Source of the DNA: Methylobacterium durans
Lineage (GTDB): Bacteria > Pseudomonadota > Alphaproteobacteria > Rhizobiales > Beijerinckiaceae
DNA length: 64,000 bases
Reading direction: 5' to 3'
Assembly (NCBI RefSeq): GCF_003173715.1
Contig: NZ_CP029550.1
Location: 4,201,501-4,265,500 of the forward strand
This document shows, piece after piece, positions 27,495-36,431 of this stretch. The number at the start of each line of letters is the position of its first letter. Within the stretch, counting starts at the first letter, position 1. The translations under genes and the position numbers were made by a program. The notes below the pieces were generated by a model that worked only from the letters and a program-made list of their open reading frames with translations, made no database searches and had not been told where the DNA came from.

Positions 27495-28813
27495 TCACTC
27501 GGTCCGGTTTTGGGCACGCCCGATGCTGGAGTATCTGAGGCCCCTCCGGGCCATGTCCTCCGGCCGGTAGACGTTGCGCAGGTCGACGACCACGGGGGCA
27601 GCCAAGGTCGCCTTCAGCCGGTCGAAGTCGAGGGCCCGGAATGCGTCCCACTCCGTCACCAGAACCAGCGCGTCCGCCCCTTCCGCACAATCGTAGGGAT
27701 CGGTCGCATAGGTGATGTCGGGCAAGAGCGCGCGCGCCTGATCCATGCCTTCCGGATCGTAGGCCCGCACCGTCGCTCCCGCATCCTGCAGACCCGCCAC
27801 GATCGACAGGGACGGCGCGTCCCGCATATCGTCCGTGTTCGGCTTGAACGTGAGCCCGAGCAGGGCGATCACCTTCCCCCGTACCTGCCCGCCGCAGGCC
27901 GCGACCACCTTGCGCGCCATCGCCCGCTTGCGCTGATCGTTGACCGCCACCACCGTCTCGACGAGGCGTACCGGCGTGCCAGCATCCTGCGCCGTCTTCA
28001 CCAGGGCCAACGTGTCCTTGGGAAAGCACGAGCCGCCGTAGCCGGGCCCGCATGCAGGAACTTTGCGCCGATCCGGTTGTCGAGCCCGATGCCGCGGGCG
28101 ACCTCCTGAACGTTGGCACCCACCTGCTCGCACAGGTCCGCGATCTCGTTGATGAAGGTGATCTTGGTCGCCAGGAACGCGTTGGCCGCGTACTTCGTCA
28201 GCTCCGCCGTGCGTCGGCCCGTCACGAGGATCGGGGCGGCGTTCAGGTAGAGCGGGCGGTAGACCTCGCGCATCACCTCGGCGGCACGCTCGTCCTCGGC
28301 GCCGATGACGATGCGGTCGGGACGCTTGAAGTCGGCGATCGCCGCGCCCTCGCGCAGGAATTCGGGGTTGGAGACCACCGCCACCTCGGCCTGCGGCGCC
28401 GCCTCGCGCAGGATGCGCTCGACCTCGTCGCCCGTGCCGACCGGCACGGTCGATTTCGTGACCACCACCGTGTACCCGCTAAGGTTGCGGGCGATCTCGC
28501 GGGCGGCTGCGTAGACGAAGGAGAGGTCGGCGAAGCCGTCGCCGCGACGGGACGGCGTGCCGACGGCGATGAAGACGGCATCGGCCTTTGCGACTGCCTC
28601 ACCCATCTCGGTGGTGAAGGTGAGGCGGTCCTGGCGGACGTTGTCGGAGACCAGCGCCTCCAGGCCCGGCTCGTAGATGGGAATGCGGCCCGCGTTCAGC
28701 GCATCGATCTTGGCCGGATCGCGGTCGACGCAGACCACGCTGTGGCCGAAATCCGCGAAGCAGGCGCCCGATACCAGGCCCACATACCCAGACCCAATCA
28801 TCGCGATGCGCAC
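27495..28813 (-). CDS. ugd: UDP-glucose 6-dehydrogenase, frameshifted as assembled
   Basis: This enzyme oxidises UDP-glucose to UDP-glucuronate with two NAD+, a precursor for capsule and other glycans. The N-terminal part shows IAMIGSGYVGLVSGACFADFG, YEPGLEALV and KSTVPVGTGDEVERI. The C-terminal part shows GYGGSCFPKDTLALV with the catalytic Cys, GLTFKPNTDDMRDAPSLSI and VDLRNVYRP. The frame breaks at 28042-28043: adding one C restores HAGPGYGGSCFPKD across the junction. GTG at 28813 is preferred because GGAGG lies eight bases before it; an upstream GTG at 28822 is also possible. It lies between the PKS and an unknown gene, and may serve the kps locus. Confidence 0.85.
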
Positions 28814-29003
28814 GGACACCACCCTCCGCCGGCCCGAGCTTACGCCCGGGGCGATCTTTGCCGCACCGCATCCTTAGCGGTGTTTGACGGCCGGGGAAAC
28901 CATCCGGCCGGATGGGAGCGCCCGTCCCACTTTCGCGGCCGGGCGACCGGACGACAATCCTGGTTGGTCCGGCGGCTCATCGACAGGCCGGACGCCGCCT
29001 CGC

Positions 29004-30050
29004 TCAGGTCGTCCAGGCCTTGGCCACCGAACTGCGCACGACGTCCGCCATCACGGTGTCGAAGATCAGCATGTCGTCGACGGGACGCACCTGCCGGAGA
29101 CGTCCGGCGAGATCGATCACGTCCGCCGGAATCGGCTCCGGCGCGGGTACCGTATCTTGGATCCCCAGGCGGTCGAGCAAGGTCGCGACGAAGGCCTCGA
29201 AGGCGTCCCGATGGCCGACGATCCCAATCCGCGACAGGATCTCCACCGCAACGATCGAGTTGCCGGGATGCACCCGGTCGTCAGGCAGGCGCGTGCCGAG
29301 CTGGCGTGTCAGCGGATTGTAGAGCAGGCGATAGGCGGGCTCCGGCAGGAGCCGGAACAGCCGCTTCAGGCTCTTCAGGTCGAGGAGATCGAATTCCGCC
29401 ATGAAGGTCGCCGCCTCGGCGAGGCGCCCCAACCGCCAGACCTGTCCGGGATCGGCGCCAAGATCGGCCTGCGCCCGCAACCAGAGCATGCGCGTTGCCA
29501 TCTCGACATGGGGATCGTGGATGAGGGCCGCGGTGAGGATCTGGTCGGGCGGCAGGAAGTTCTCATAGCGCGGAACCACGATCGAGCCGGACAGGAACGA
29601 CGAGGCGATCGTGCCACTCTCGAAGATGCACCGCAGCATGTCCTCGGTCAGCTTTCCCAGGCCGAAGTAGCTCTGCTGGAAGTGCTTGTACATCAGCCCC
29701 TGGATGACGGTCTCAGGCTTGATGCCGGTGTTGATGAGCAGGACCTTGCTTCGGCACAGGCCCTCCGCACCCGCCCGGCGGTAGATCAGCAGATTCGTGT
29801 CGAGGTCGTGGATCTCCAGTTCGGGCAGGCCCGGCAGGCCCGGCACCTCCGCCTCGGTGAGCTCGTAGGTGCACTGCCCGGTCGCGTGCCAGCCGAAGGC
29901 GCGGATGTTGGGATCGACGATGGTCGCCGGAACTTCGGCGACCCGGCGGCCGCCAACCGAGACGGCCACGCGGCCGATGGCGGTGGGGTTGTCGGGCGTC
30001 ATCCAGAACCGGATCAGGTCGCCCCGATCGAAATCGACGAAGAAGCGCAT
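29004..30050 (-). CDS. Protein of unknown function, 348 residues
   Basis: A soluble protein with no signal peptide or membrane segment. The first 60 residues (MRFFVDFDRGDLIRFWMTPD ... VAEVPATIVDPNIRAF) look like a beta-sandwich module, and the part after residue 110 is largely helical (ETVIQGLMYKHFQQSYFGLG). It contains FESGTIASSFLSGSIVVPRY and LTRQLGTRLPDDRVHPGNS, which I do not recognise as a named domain. Normal codon use and a clean frame argue for a real gene. Between ugd and the tRNA-Val attachment site, it may belong to a surface-polysaccharide function, but this is only context. Confidence 0.65.
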   Translation of the reverse strand: MRFFVDFDRGDLIRFWMTPDNPTAIGRVAVSVGGRRVAEVPATIVDPNIRAFGWHATGQCTYELTEAEVPGLPGLPELEIHDLDTNLLIYRRAGAEGLCRSKVLLINTGIKPETVIQGLMYKHFQQSYFGLGKLTEDMLRCIFESGTIASSFLSGSIVVPRYENFLPPDQILTAALIHDPHVEMATRMLWLRAQADLGADPGQVWRLGRLAEAATFMAEFDLLDLKSLKRLFRLLPEPAYRLLYNPLTRQLGTRLPDDRVHPGNSIVAVEILSRIGIVGHRDAFEAFVATLLDRLGIQDTVPAPEPIPADVIDLAGRLRQVRPVDDMLIFDTVMADVVRSSVAKAWTT

Positions 30051-30261
30051 TCCCTCTCGCTGCCGTGCGAACCACCCGGTTCAGTGCGAACCCTGCCGGA
30101 TCGGCGAGCGCTTTAACGCATTTCACCCGCGGTTGCAGCGGGCGCGCCCGACCGAACCGGGCCCCGCGCGAAAACTCTCGCATCGGCGCCGAACTTCGAC
30201 TTGCGCCCCCCCGCGGCAGAAGCTATAGCCGCGGCCTCACCGAAGCGGAACGGCTTCGGAC

Positions 30262-30336
30262 GGGCGCGTAGCTCAGCGGGAGAGCACTACCTTGACATGG
30301 TAGGGGTCACAGGTTCGATCCCTGTCGCGCCCACCA
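30262..30336 (+). tRNA. tRNA-Val (anticodon GAC)
   Basis: A complete cloverleaf: acceptor GGGCGCG pairs with CGCGCCC, the anticodon stem CTACC/GGTAG encloses loop TTGACAT (anticodon GAC), the T-arm is ACAGG-TTCGATC-CCTGT, and CCA is encoded. The 3' 47 bases (to 30338) recur exactly at 54637-54683, marking this gene as the integration site of the island that follows. Confidence 0.96.
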
Positions 30337-30338
30337 TT
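30292..30338 (+). repeat. attL: 47-bp direct repeat, 3' part of tRNA-Val
   Basis: This 47-bp sequence runs from the anticodon loop through CCA plus ATT and is identical to 54637-54683. A further ten-base match, gatgtcacag, follows at the same spacing on both sides (30348-30357 and 54693-54702), so the original identity block may have been longer. The position inside a tRNA 3' end is typical of phage-type integrases. Confidence 0.85.
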
Positions 30339-30954
30339 TAAGTCTCAGATGTCACAGGGTTTTCCCTGCCGAGGCTTTCCCAAAAATTTCTGATTTTAGG
30401 TTCAACGAACCTGTCTCGGGTTCAAGCCTCGCACTCTGCAGGTTCACCGGACCACTGAGCTTCGCTGCCTCCCTCCGCCCTCGCGGGAGAAAAGCTACCT
30501 ATCGGTCCCGGCTCGCAAGGTGCTCAGCGAGCTGACCTGTGGATCCGCTATATCACCCGAGATCGTACGTCTCGCATGCGTACTCGCGAGGTCCGCAAAG
30601 GGTGGGAGGTGGAGATCGGCTTGGCGCCCGCAAGCGGTCGTTCCGCCTTGCGCCCATTGCTGCCGTCCAGCCGTTCCGGACGGCATCTCCAAAGCGGTCA
30701 TTCGCCGATTGGGCGTTATGGAGCGGGTGAGCGCTTCTTGCTGCGCCAGCATGGCGTACGCAGTGTGTCGAAGTCCGGTTCTGCAAGATCAATCAGCCGG
30801 CAGGCTGTTCAGCTTGTGAAAGCGGCAGCAGTAAACGCCTGATGCAGCCTTTCAACAGAACGGTAGTAGTACGTCAGCGTATAAGTCTGAACCCTTGATG
30901 ACCTGCGCGCCCCATGAAAGCTTGGCCGCATCTCGCTTACTTGGAGGCGTGACC
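30339..30954. other. Left end of the island, no gene seen
   Basis: About 615 bases next to attL, where an integrase gene would usually sit, contain only short overlapping frames without recognisable protein. Near its end, aacccttgatgac (30890-30902) resembles the candidate operator motif found around the two-component system, just upstream of the broken SphA-like gene. Confidence 0.4.
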
Positions 30955-31285
30955 ATGTCGCGAACCTGGCGCTCGCTCGCAACGGCACTCCTGTGCGCCG
31001 CCGGGCTGCAGGCCACTCCAGACGCGCAGGCCGCCGAGTCGGCCCAAGGCGTCTACCTGCTCGGCTTTCGCGGTCCGCTCGCCGGCGTGACCCCGCCGCC
31101 GGGCTTCTACTTCGAGAACGACGCCTTCTTCTACCAGGGCGACCTCGGTGGGGGGCGCGTCTTTCAGAGTGGCGGTGTCGTCGCGTCCCGGGTCAAGCTC
31201 GATACCTACCTCGGCGTGGCGAACCCGATTTGGATCACGCCAGCGGAAATCTTCGGCGGCTCACTCGGCTTCCAGGTCCTGATCC

Positions 31286-32666
31286 GGTTACGTCCGTCAA
31301 TGAGGTGGACTTTCGGGGTGGAATTGGAGCCGCCATCGGTCAGGCAGCCTGTGGTGGAAGTGTCGTGACGCTCTCCTCGATCAACGCCGAAGCAAACCCG
31401 GCCATGCCCTCGATCTGCATATAGCGGTGCTGAAGCTGCCACTCGTCGTTGGCCTCCAGAAGCACCGCACCGATCAGGCGTTGGATCGAGTCCGTGTTGG
31501 GGAAGATGCCGACCACATCGGCGCGCCGCTTGATCTCCTTGTTGAGGCGTTCCAGCGGGTTCGTGCTGTGAAGCTTGGCCCGATGCTGGAGCGGGAAAGT
31601 CAGGTAGGCCAGCACGTCCTCGCACGTGGCCTCGATGAAGACCTTCAGCTTCGGCCAGCGGTTGTGCAGTTGCTCGCCCAGGTGCTGAAGGGCGGCCCGG
31701 GCGGCGTCCTGATCGGGCTGCTGGAAGGCGTGGCGCAGGCCGGCAGCCACCATGGTCTGCTGGGTGCGCGGCACGTAAGCCAGCGCGTTCCGGGTCCAAT
31801 GAACGCGGCAGCGTTGCCAGGTCGCCTTCAGCATCCGGCGGATGGCCGCCTTGAGCCCCTCGTGGGCATCCGAGATGACGAGCTGCACGCCCGAGAGCCC
31901 GCGCTTGACCAAGCTCCGCAGAAAGTCTGTCCAGAACACCTCGGCCTCGGAGGGACCGATGTGCAGGCCGACGATCTCGCGCCGGCCTTCGGTGTCCACC
32001 GCGACGGCGACTATGGCAGCGACAGAGACGATGCGACCGCCCTCGCGCACCTTCAGGTAGGTGGCATCGAGCCAGAGATAGGGCCACGCACCCGAGAGCG
32101 GACGCGTCAGGAAGGCTCCGACGCGCTCGTCGATCTCCTTGCACAGCTTCGACACCGAGGACTTGGAGATGCCCGACAGGCCCATGGCCTGCACCAAGTC
32201 GTCCACGCGCCGGGTCGAGACGCCGGCGATCCACGCCTCCTGGATCACGGCGACCAGCGCCTTCTCGACCGTGCGGCGCGGCTCCAGGAAGCCGGGGAAG
32301 TAGCTGCCGGTCCGCAGCTTGGGGATCTTCAGGTTGAGTGAGCCGAGCCGTGTGTCGAGGCTGCGCTCGCGATAGCCGTTGCGGTAGGTGCTGCGTTCGC
32401 CTGTGCGCTCGTAGCGGCCCGCGCCGATCAGGCCCTCCACGTCGGCCTCCATCAGGATCTGCAGGACCGTCTCGGCCAACGAGCGCAGGAAGTTGCCGTC
32501 GTCAGCCTTCTGCAGCGCCTCGATCAGTGCCACTCTGTCGTCGGTCATCGGGTGCTCCCGGCTCAGGTTGAAGTCCGCAAACTCCACCTTAGCCGCCGGC
32601 CCCGATGGCCACCCCAATCCCCACCGAAACGGTCCCGGAAATTACACCTCGTCCGTGGACGCTACC
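31286..32666 (-). mobile_element. IS256-family insertion sequence
   Basis: The 1381-bp element is flanked by 8-bp direct repeats CCTGATCC (31278-31285 and 32667-32674), the usual duplication length for IS256. The ends are imperfect inverted repeats: the left begins GGTTACGTCCGTCAATGAGG, the right, read inward, GGTAGCGTCCACGGACGAGG. Each continues to a shared TTTC and a second similar block (ATTGG...GCCATCGG). One transposase gene fills it. The boundaries are set both by the repeats and by exact restoration of the host gene. Confidence 0.9.
31340..32548 (-). CDS. IS256-family transposase (mutator type)
   Basis: A DDE transposase of about 402 residues starting MTDDRVALIEAL (a longer frame to 32617 has no support). 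Catalytic residues are visible in WLDATYLKV (D), VISDAHEGL (D) and NPLERLNKEIKRR (E), matching the mutator signature. The N-terminal half has YRNGYRERSLDTRLGSLNL, the expected DNA-binding part. The frame is intact, so the element could still move, and its insertion with a clean target duplication argues for recent activity. Confidence 0.92.
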   Translation of the reverse strand: MTDDRVALIEALQKADDGNFLRSLAETVLQILMEADVEGLIGAGRYERTGERSTYRNGYRERSLDTRLGSLNLKIPKLRTGSYFPGFLEPRRTVEKALVAVIQEAWIAGVSTRRVDDLVQAMGLSGISKSSVSKLCKEIDERVGAFLTRPLSGAWPYLWLDATYLKVREGGRIVSVAAIVAVAVDTEGRREIVGLHIGPSEAEVFWTDFLRSLVKRGLSGVQLVISDAHEGLKAAIRRMLKATWQRCRVHWTRNALAYVPRTQQTMVAAGLRHAFQQPDQDAARAALQHLGEQLHNRWPKLKVFIEATCEDVLAYLTFPLQHRAKLHSTNPLERLNKEIKRRADVVGIFPNTDSIQRLIGAVLLEANDEWQLQHRYMQIEGMAGFASALIEESVTTLPPQAA

Positions 32667-33395
32667 CCTGATCCCGTACGGGACGCCCGCTGTCGATGCT
32701 CAGGCTGTTCTGTTCTCGCCGCGCGTCGACCGCATCATCGCCGGCCGCGAGCGCGATGCCGCCTTCAACATCGGCGACATCTACGCCTCATCCTTCGTCG
32801 GCTGGCACTCAGGCAACTTCCACTGGAACGTGACGCTGACAGGCGTCATCCCGTCCGGCTCCTACGAGACCGGCCAGCTGTCCAACATCTCCCTCAACCG
32901 CCCGGCGCTCGACCTCTCCGGGGCGCTCACCTACCTCGACCCGGTCCTCGGCTACGAGCTCTCGGTCATTCCGGGCATCACCTTCAACTGGATCAATCCG
33001 GCTACCCAGTACCTGACCGGCACCGAGTTCCACCTGGAGTGGTCGGCCTCGAAGTATCTGACCAAGGAGCTGACGGTCGGGTTCGTCGGCTACTTCTACG
33101 ACCAGCTCACCGGCGACAGCGGCTCGGGCAACCGCATCGGCCCTTTCAAGGGGCGGGTGACGGCGCTAGGCGGTCAGATCGGCTACACGTTCAAGCTCGG
33201 CGAGATCCCGGTCTCAGCGAGCGTGCGGGTGCTGCGCGAGATCGACACGCAGAACCGCTTCGAGGGCACTGCCACCTGGCTGACTGTAGCCGCCCCGCTC
33301 TGGGTCGCGCCGCCCAAGCCGGCGCCCGAGCCCAGAGCGATCGTCGCGAAGAACTGAGACCTGGCGACTGACCCGAACGGCTTCCACCAGACGGC

Positions 33396-34844
33396 TCAGA
33401 GCGTGGCGCTCGTGCTGCGGGTGACGGGCGGCGGCGACCAGGATCCGTTGAGCACGGCGTCCTTCGGCCAGTAGGTCCGCAGCATCAGCACGAACGGTCC
33501 CTTCGGCGCTGGCAGCCAGTTCGACTCCCGCTGCGCGCCGGGGCTCTCGGTCTGGATGAAGAGATCAACCGAGCCGTCCGGGTTGGCCTTGAGGTCGTCG
33601 CGCGGGCTCACCGAGTAGCGGTTGATCGGGTTGTCGACGAAGAAATAGTCCGCGTCGTACATCGTCAGCGACCAGAACCCGTTGACGGGCGGCAGCTCGC
33701 CTTCCGGGAAGCGCATCACGTACTTCGAGGTCCCGTTCAGGCGCCGGCCCGCCGCATCGACCGTGGTCAGGGGGTAGACCGCGTCCTGCGGCAGGTTGCA
33801 GCCGAGCCCCACCGCCGTGACGAGCGCGCGCTGCAGGTAGTCCTTGCCGTAGTCGCCGCCGTCGGTCGTGAAGGTCCAGCCGTTCACGTGGCTGCCCGTC
33901 TCCTTCAGGTGCCCCATGATGCGGGCAAGCGCCTGCCGGGGTGCCTGCTCGATGGCCGCCCGGACGGCGGGCGGCTGGCGGCTCGGGTCGAAGGGCTGGC
34001 CGGGCACGATGCCGAGCGAGGCCATCTTGGCGACCGGAACCCCGTCCGCGAGCGCGGGAGGGTTGTCCTTCATCAGGGCGGCCATGAGGTTGAAGTAGGT
34101 CGTCGCGTCCATGCGGTTGACCTGCTCGCGCACGGCCATCTTCGTGTCGATGCCGGGATCGACCCGGCCTGCCGGCGGCGTGTACGACCGGCCGGCTGCG
34201 CTCGCTGGAACGAGCTTGTACTGGTCCTGCACGGCGTGCACGACCTTGTAGTCCTCGGGCGTGCCCGTGCAGTAGGTCCGGCCGAGGATCCAGACCAGGC
34301 TGGTGGGAGCCTGGATCAGCTTGGCGCCGGCGGGCACGCTGCCGCTCCAGCCGGGGCCTGCGATGAAGTAGGTCTGCGGCCCCGTCCCGGTGGTGCGCTT
34401 GCCCGGCACCGCGAAGACGTTCGTCCAGGCGCTGAGCATCGGCATGAGGAAGTAGCGCCCGTCCTCATCCGGGATGCTGAGGATGTAAGGTTCCCGGCCA
34501 ACGTCGAGGAAAGCGCTGGAGTAGAGGGTGTCCGCGTTGGGCGCGGTGACGGCGCGGAACTTCGCGTCCGGGTACTCCCGCAGGTTGGCGAACTGGCCCA
34601 TCGGGGCGTTCTTACCTTCGGGTGCGGCCACATTGGTGAGGACGCGGCGGGTCATCTCCATGGTGACGAGAGGATAGCCGTAGACGTAGGCGTCGGTCGC
34701 CAGCTCCAGGGGATCAGCCACCGCGTTGTTGCTGATGAGAGGTGCGTCCTGTGCTGTGCTCTGAGCCTGGGCGAGCGGCAGGCCCGAGCCAGCGAAGGGA
34801 AGCGTGGCAGCGCCCGCGGTGAAGATCCGTCTGGTGACATCCAT
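33396..34844 (-). CDS. DUF1254/DUF1214 domain protein, exported
   Basis: The 482-residue protein begins MDVTRRIFTAGAATLPFAG, a twin-arginine-like signal (TRRIF) leading to LAQAQS. The N-terminal DUF1254 domain (about residues 45-180: YVYGYPLVTMEMTRRVLTN, APNADTLYSSAFLDV) is followed by a C-terminal DUF1214 domain (about 340-470: GFWSLTMYDADYFFVDNPIN, NPDGSVDLFIQTESPG). These domains are common in exported proteins of unknown biochemical role. It is the first of three DUF1254 proteins in the island and the only one on the minus strand. It lies 38 bases beyond the broken SphA-like gene and converges with it. Confidence 0.85.
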   Translation of the reverse strand: MDVTRRIFTAGAATLPFAGSGLPLAQAQSTAQDAPLISNNAVADPLELATDAYVYGYPLVTMEMTRRVLTNVAAPEGKNAPMGQFANLREYPDAKFRAVTAPNADTLYSSAFLDVGREPYILSIPDEDGRYFLMPMLSAWTNVFAVPGKRTTGTGPQTYFIAGPGWSGSVPAGAKLIQAPTSLVWILGRTYCTGTPEDYKVVHAVQDQYKLVPASAAGRSYTPPAGRVDPGIDTKMAVREQVNRMDATTYFNLMAALMKDNPPALADGVPVAKMASLGIVPGQPFDPSRQPPAVRAAIEQAPRQALARIMGHLKETGSHVNGWTFTTDGGDYGKDYLQRALVTAVGLGCNLPQDAVYPLTTVDAAGRRLNGTSKYVMRFPEGELPPVNGFWSLTMYDADYFFVDNPINRYSVSPRDDLKANPDGSVDLFIQTESPGAQRESNWLPAPKGPFVLMLRTYWPKDAVLNGSWSPPPVTRSTSATL

Positions 34845-35311
34845 GACCGCCTCCTGTGAATGGCCGGCTCGGACAGATCACTTCAGGTAAACCTGATCGT
34901 CGTGCCGGTGGCCGAAGGGCCCATCATCATCCACTCGCGCAGCGCGAGGTCAGGGAGGCGGTGCAGCACAAGGCGCTGCCGTTTACCGGCCGGCTTGGCC
35001 CATCGAAGTCGCCTCGTGCGAACAAAGCGCACAGGAATGCTGCGCTTCAGAGCATGGTACGGCAAGGGTTCGTAGCAAACGGACGGGAGAGCTGCCGGAA
35101 AGAATGTTGGCGGCTCAGGGCAGCCAGCGCTGCCGGACGCGCCGTTCCAATAGGGCTTGCCCTAACGGAACGTTCCGCTAGCCGACGTACCTCGTTCCGT
35201 ACAAGTCGCCTGGCATTTTGGAGCAGCTGACACATCGACGTATCAGACCCTTTTGAAACGTCGGCTCCGAAAGCCTGCCAAGGGACGCAATGACACAAAA
35301 GGGCTTTAGCT
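34845..35311. other. Intergenic stretch, no gene seen
   Basis: About 465 bases between the DUF1254 gene and the IS630-type element. Short frames on both strands look like chance. It should hold the promoter of the DUF1254 gene; taaacctgatc (34888-34898) is a weak variant of the AACCCTGAT motif seen elsewhere in the island. Confidence 0.35.
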
Positions 35312-35313
35312 TA

Positions 35314-36367
35314 GAGCTGTTGCCGCTCAGACTGGGTCGTCGGCGTCATAACCTGCGGCTGCGAGATAGTTTCGGCACTCGTCGGGTTTGAAGCAGGTGA
35401 AGGCCCCCCGGATAGCGGCCCACAGGTCCGGGACGGTTCGGACTGCCGCCGTGCGTAGCAACGCCTTCAGCTTCGCGAAGGCGTTCTCGATCGGGTTGAA
35501 GTCGGGGCTGTAGGGCGGCAGGTAGAGCAGGCTCGCCCCGGCCGCTTCGATGAGGTGCCGGATGCCGGCGACCTTGTGGGCGGCGAGGTTGTCCATCACC
35601 ACCGTCTCGCCCGGCCGGAGCGCTGGCACGAGGACGTCGGCCACATAGGCTCGAAAGCGCCTGCCGTTCGTGGCTCCGTCCATCAACTCAAGGGCGAAGG
35701 GGCCGCTCGCCCGCAGGGCCGCCGTGACCGTGGTGGTTTTATAGTGGCCGTGAGGAACTGCGATACGGCAGCGCTGCCCGCGCGGCGCCCGCCCTTAGCG
35801 CCGCTCCATGTTGGTGGCGGCTGCGGTCTCGTCCAGGAACACGTCGCGGTCCGGATCGAGGTCGAGCTGGCCCTCGAACCGCCGCTCGCGCCTCCATCAC
35901 GTCTGGGCGGTTCTGCTCAGCCGCGTGGAGCGCCCTTTTTTGCGGCTGATGCCGTGGCGCTTGAAGAAGCGCGATAGCCCGCTCAGGCTCACTGTGGCGC
36001 CGTGTTCCTGCAAGGTCGCCCGCACCTCGCGCAGGTAGGCTTGAGACCGGTCCTCAAGGGTCTGCAGGATCAGGGCCGCATGGGCCTCGGTTCGATGCGA
36101 GTGCCGGTCGCCGCCCATCGGCTTGGCAGCGATCTCGCCGTCCGCCCTGAAGCGAGCGTGCCAGCGGATCGCGCTCGCCTTGCCCACGCCGAACCGCTCC
36201 GCCGCCTGTCGGCACGAGGCGCCCGCCTCAATAGCGGCGATCACCCGCTCGCGAAGATCCTGCGACAGGGCTGCAACCATGGTGCTTCTCCGTGATCCGA
36301 ACACCATGGAGTCACAGCAACGGCCACCACGCTACCCCGGCCGACTCAGACTGACCGGCAACAGCTC
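35314..36367 (-). mobile_element. IS630-family insertion sequence, degenerate
   Basis: The 1054-bp element is flanked by TA on each side (35312-35313 and 36368-36369), the IS630 target duplication. Terminal inverted repeats: left GAGCTGTTGCCGCTCAGACT, right (read inward) GAGCTGTTGCCGGTCAGTCT. The single transposase gene has two in-frame stops, so the copy is probably dead unless complemented. Confidence 0.85.
35327..36307 (-). pseudogene. IS630-family transposase with two in-frame stops
   Basis: The N-terminal part (MVAALSQDLRERVIAAIEAG ... GLSRFFKRHGISRKKGRS) is a helix-turn-helix module ending at TGA (35894-35896). The same frame continues through FEGQLDLDPDRDVFLDETAAATNMERR, a TAA, then GRAPRGQRCRIAVPHGHYKT and LMDGATNGRRFRAYVADVLV. 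Catalytic residues are in VFLDETAAATN, VVMDNLAAHK and NPIENAFAKLK. The TAA stands where relatives have Tyr (ERRYGRA), a C-to-A-type change. Because all parts share one frame, programmed frameshifting does not explain the breaks. Confidence 0.82.
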
Positions 36368-36431
36368 TAGTCTGTTGGGTTGCTCGAACGCCGCCAGTAC
36401 GCCTTCGACTGAACTCGGCCGGCAGCTATGC

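Larger units (their letters stand above)
30955..33357 (+). pseudogene. SphA-like outer-membrane protein gene split by IS256-type element
   Basis: The reading frame is 30955-31285 joined to 32675-33357, which together give 337 residues. It starts MSRTWRSLATALLCAAG, a signal peptide. The product belongs to the SphA/MetA-pathway outer-membrane family (Phenol_MetA_deg type), inferred from the intact island paralogue at 41308, which it matches along its length (FVGWHSGNFHWNVTLTG versus TLGWHSGNWHWKLSG; GPFKGRVTALGG versus GPFKGRVTAVGG). Insertion of the element after codon 110 stops translation. Excision with one copy of the 8-bp duplication restores QVLIPYGTPAV in frame. The gene is thus freshly inactivated: both parts keep clean frames. 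Confidence 0.88.

Noticed and set aside
30339..30954. Integrase at the left end of the island
   Set aside because: No frame shows tyrosine or serine recombinase motifs.
35327..36307. Programmed frameshift in the IS630 transposase
   Set aside because: Both parts are in the same frame separated by stops, so a frame change is not involved.
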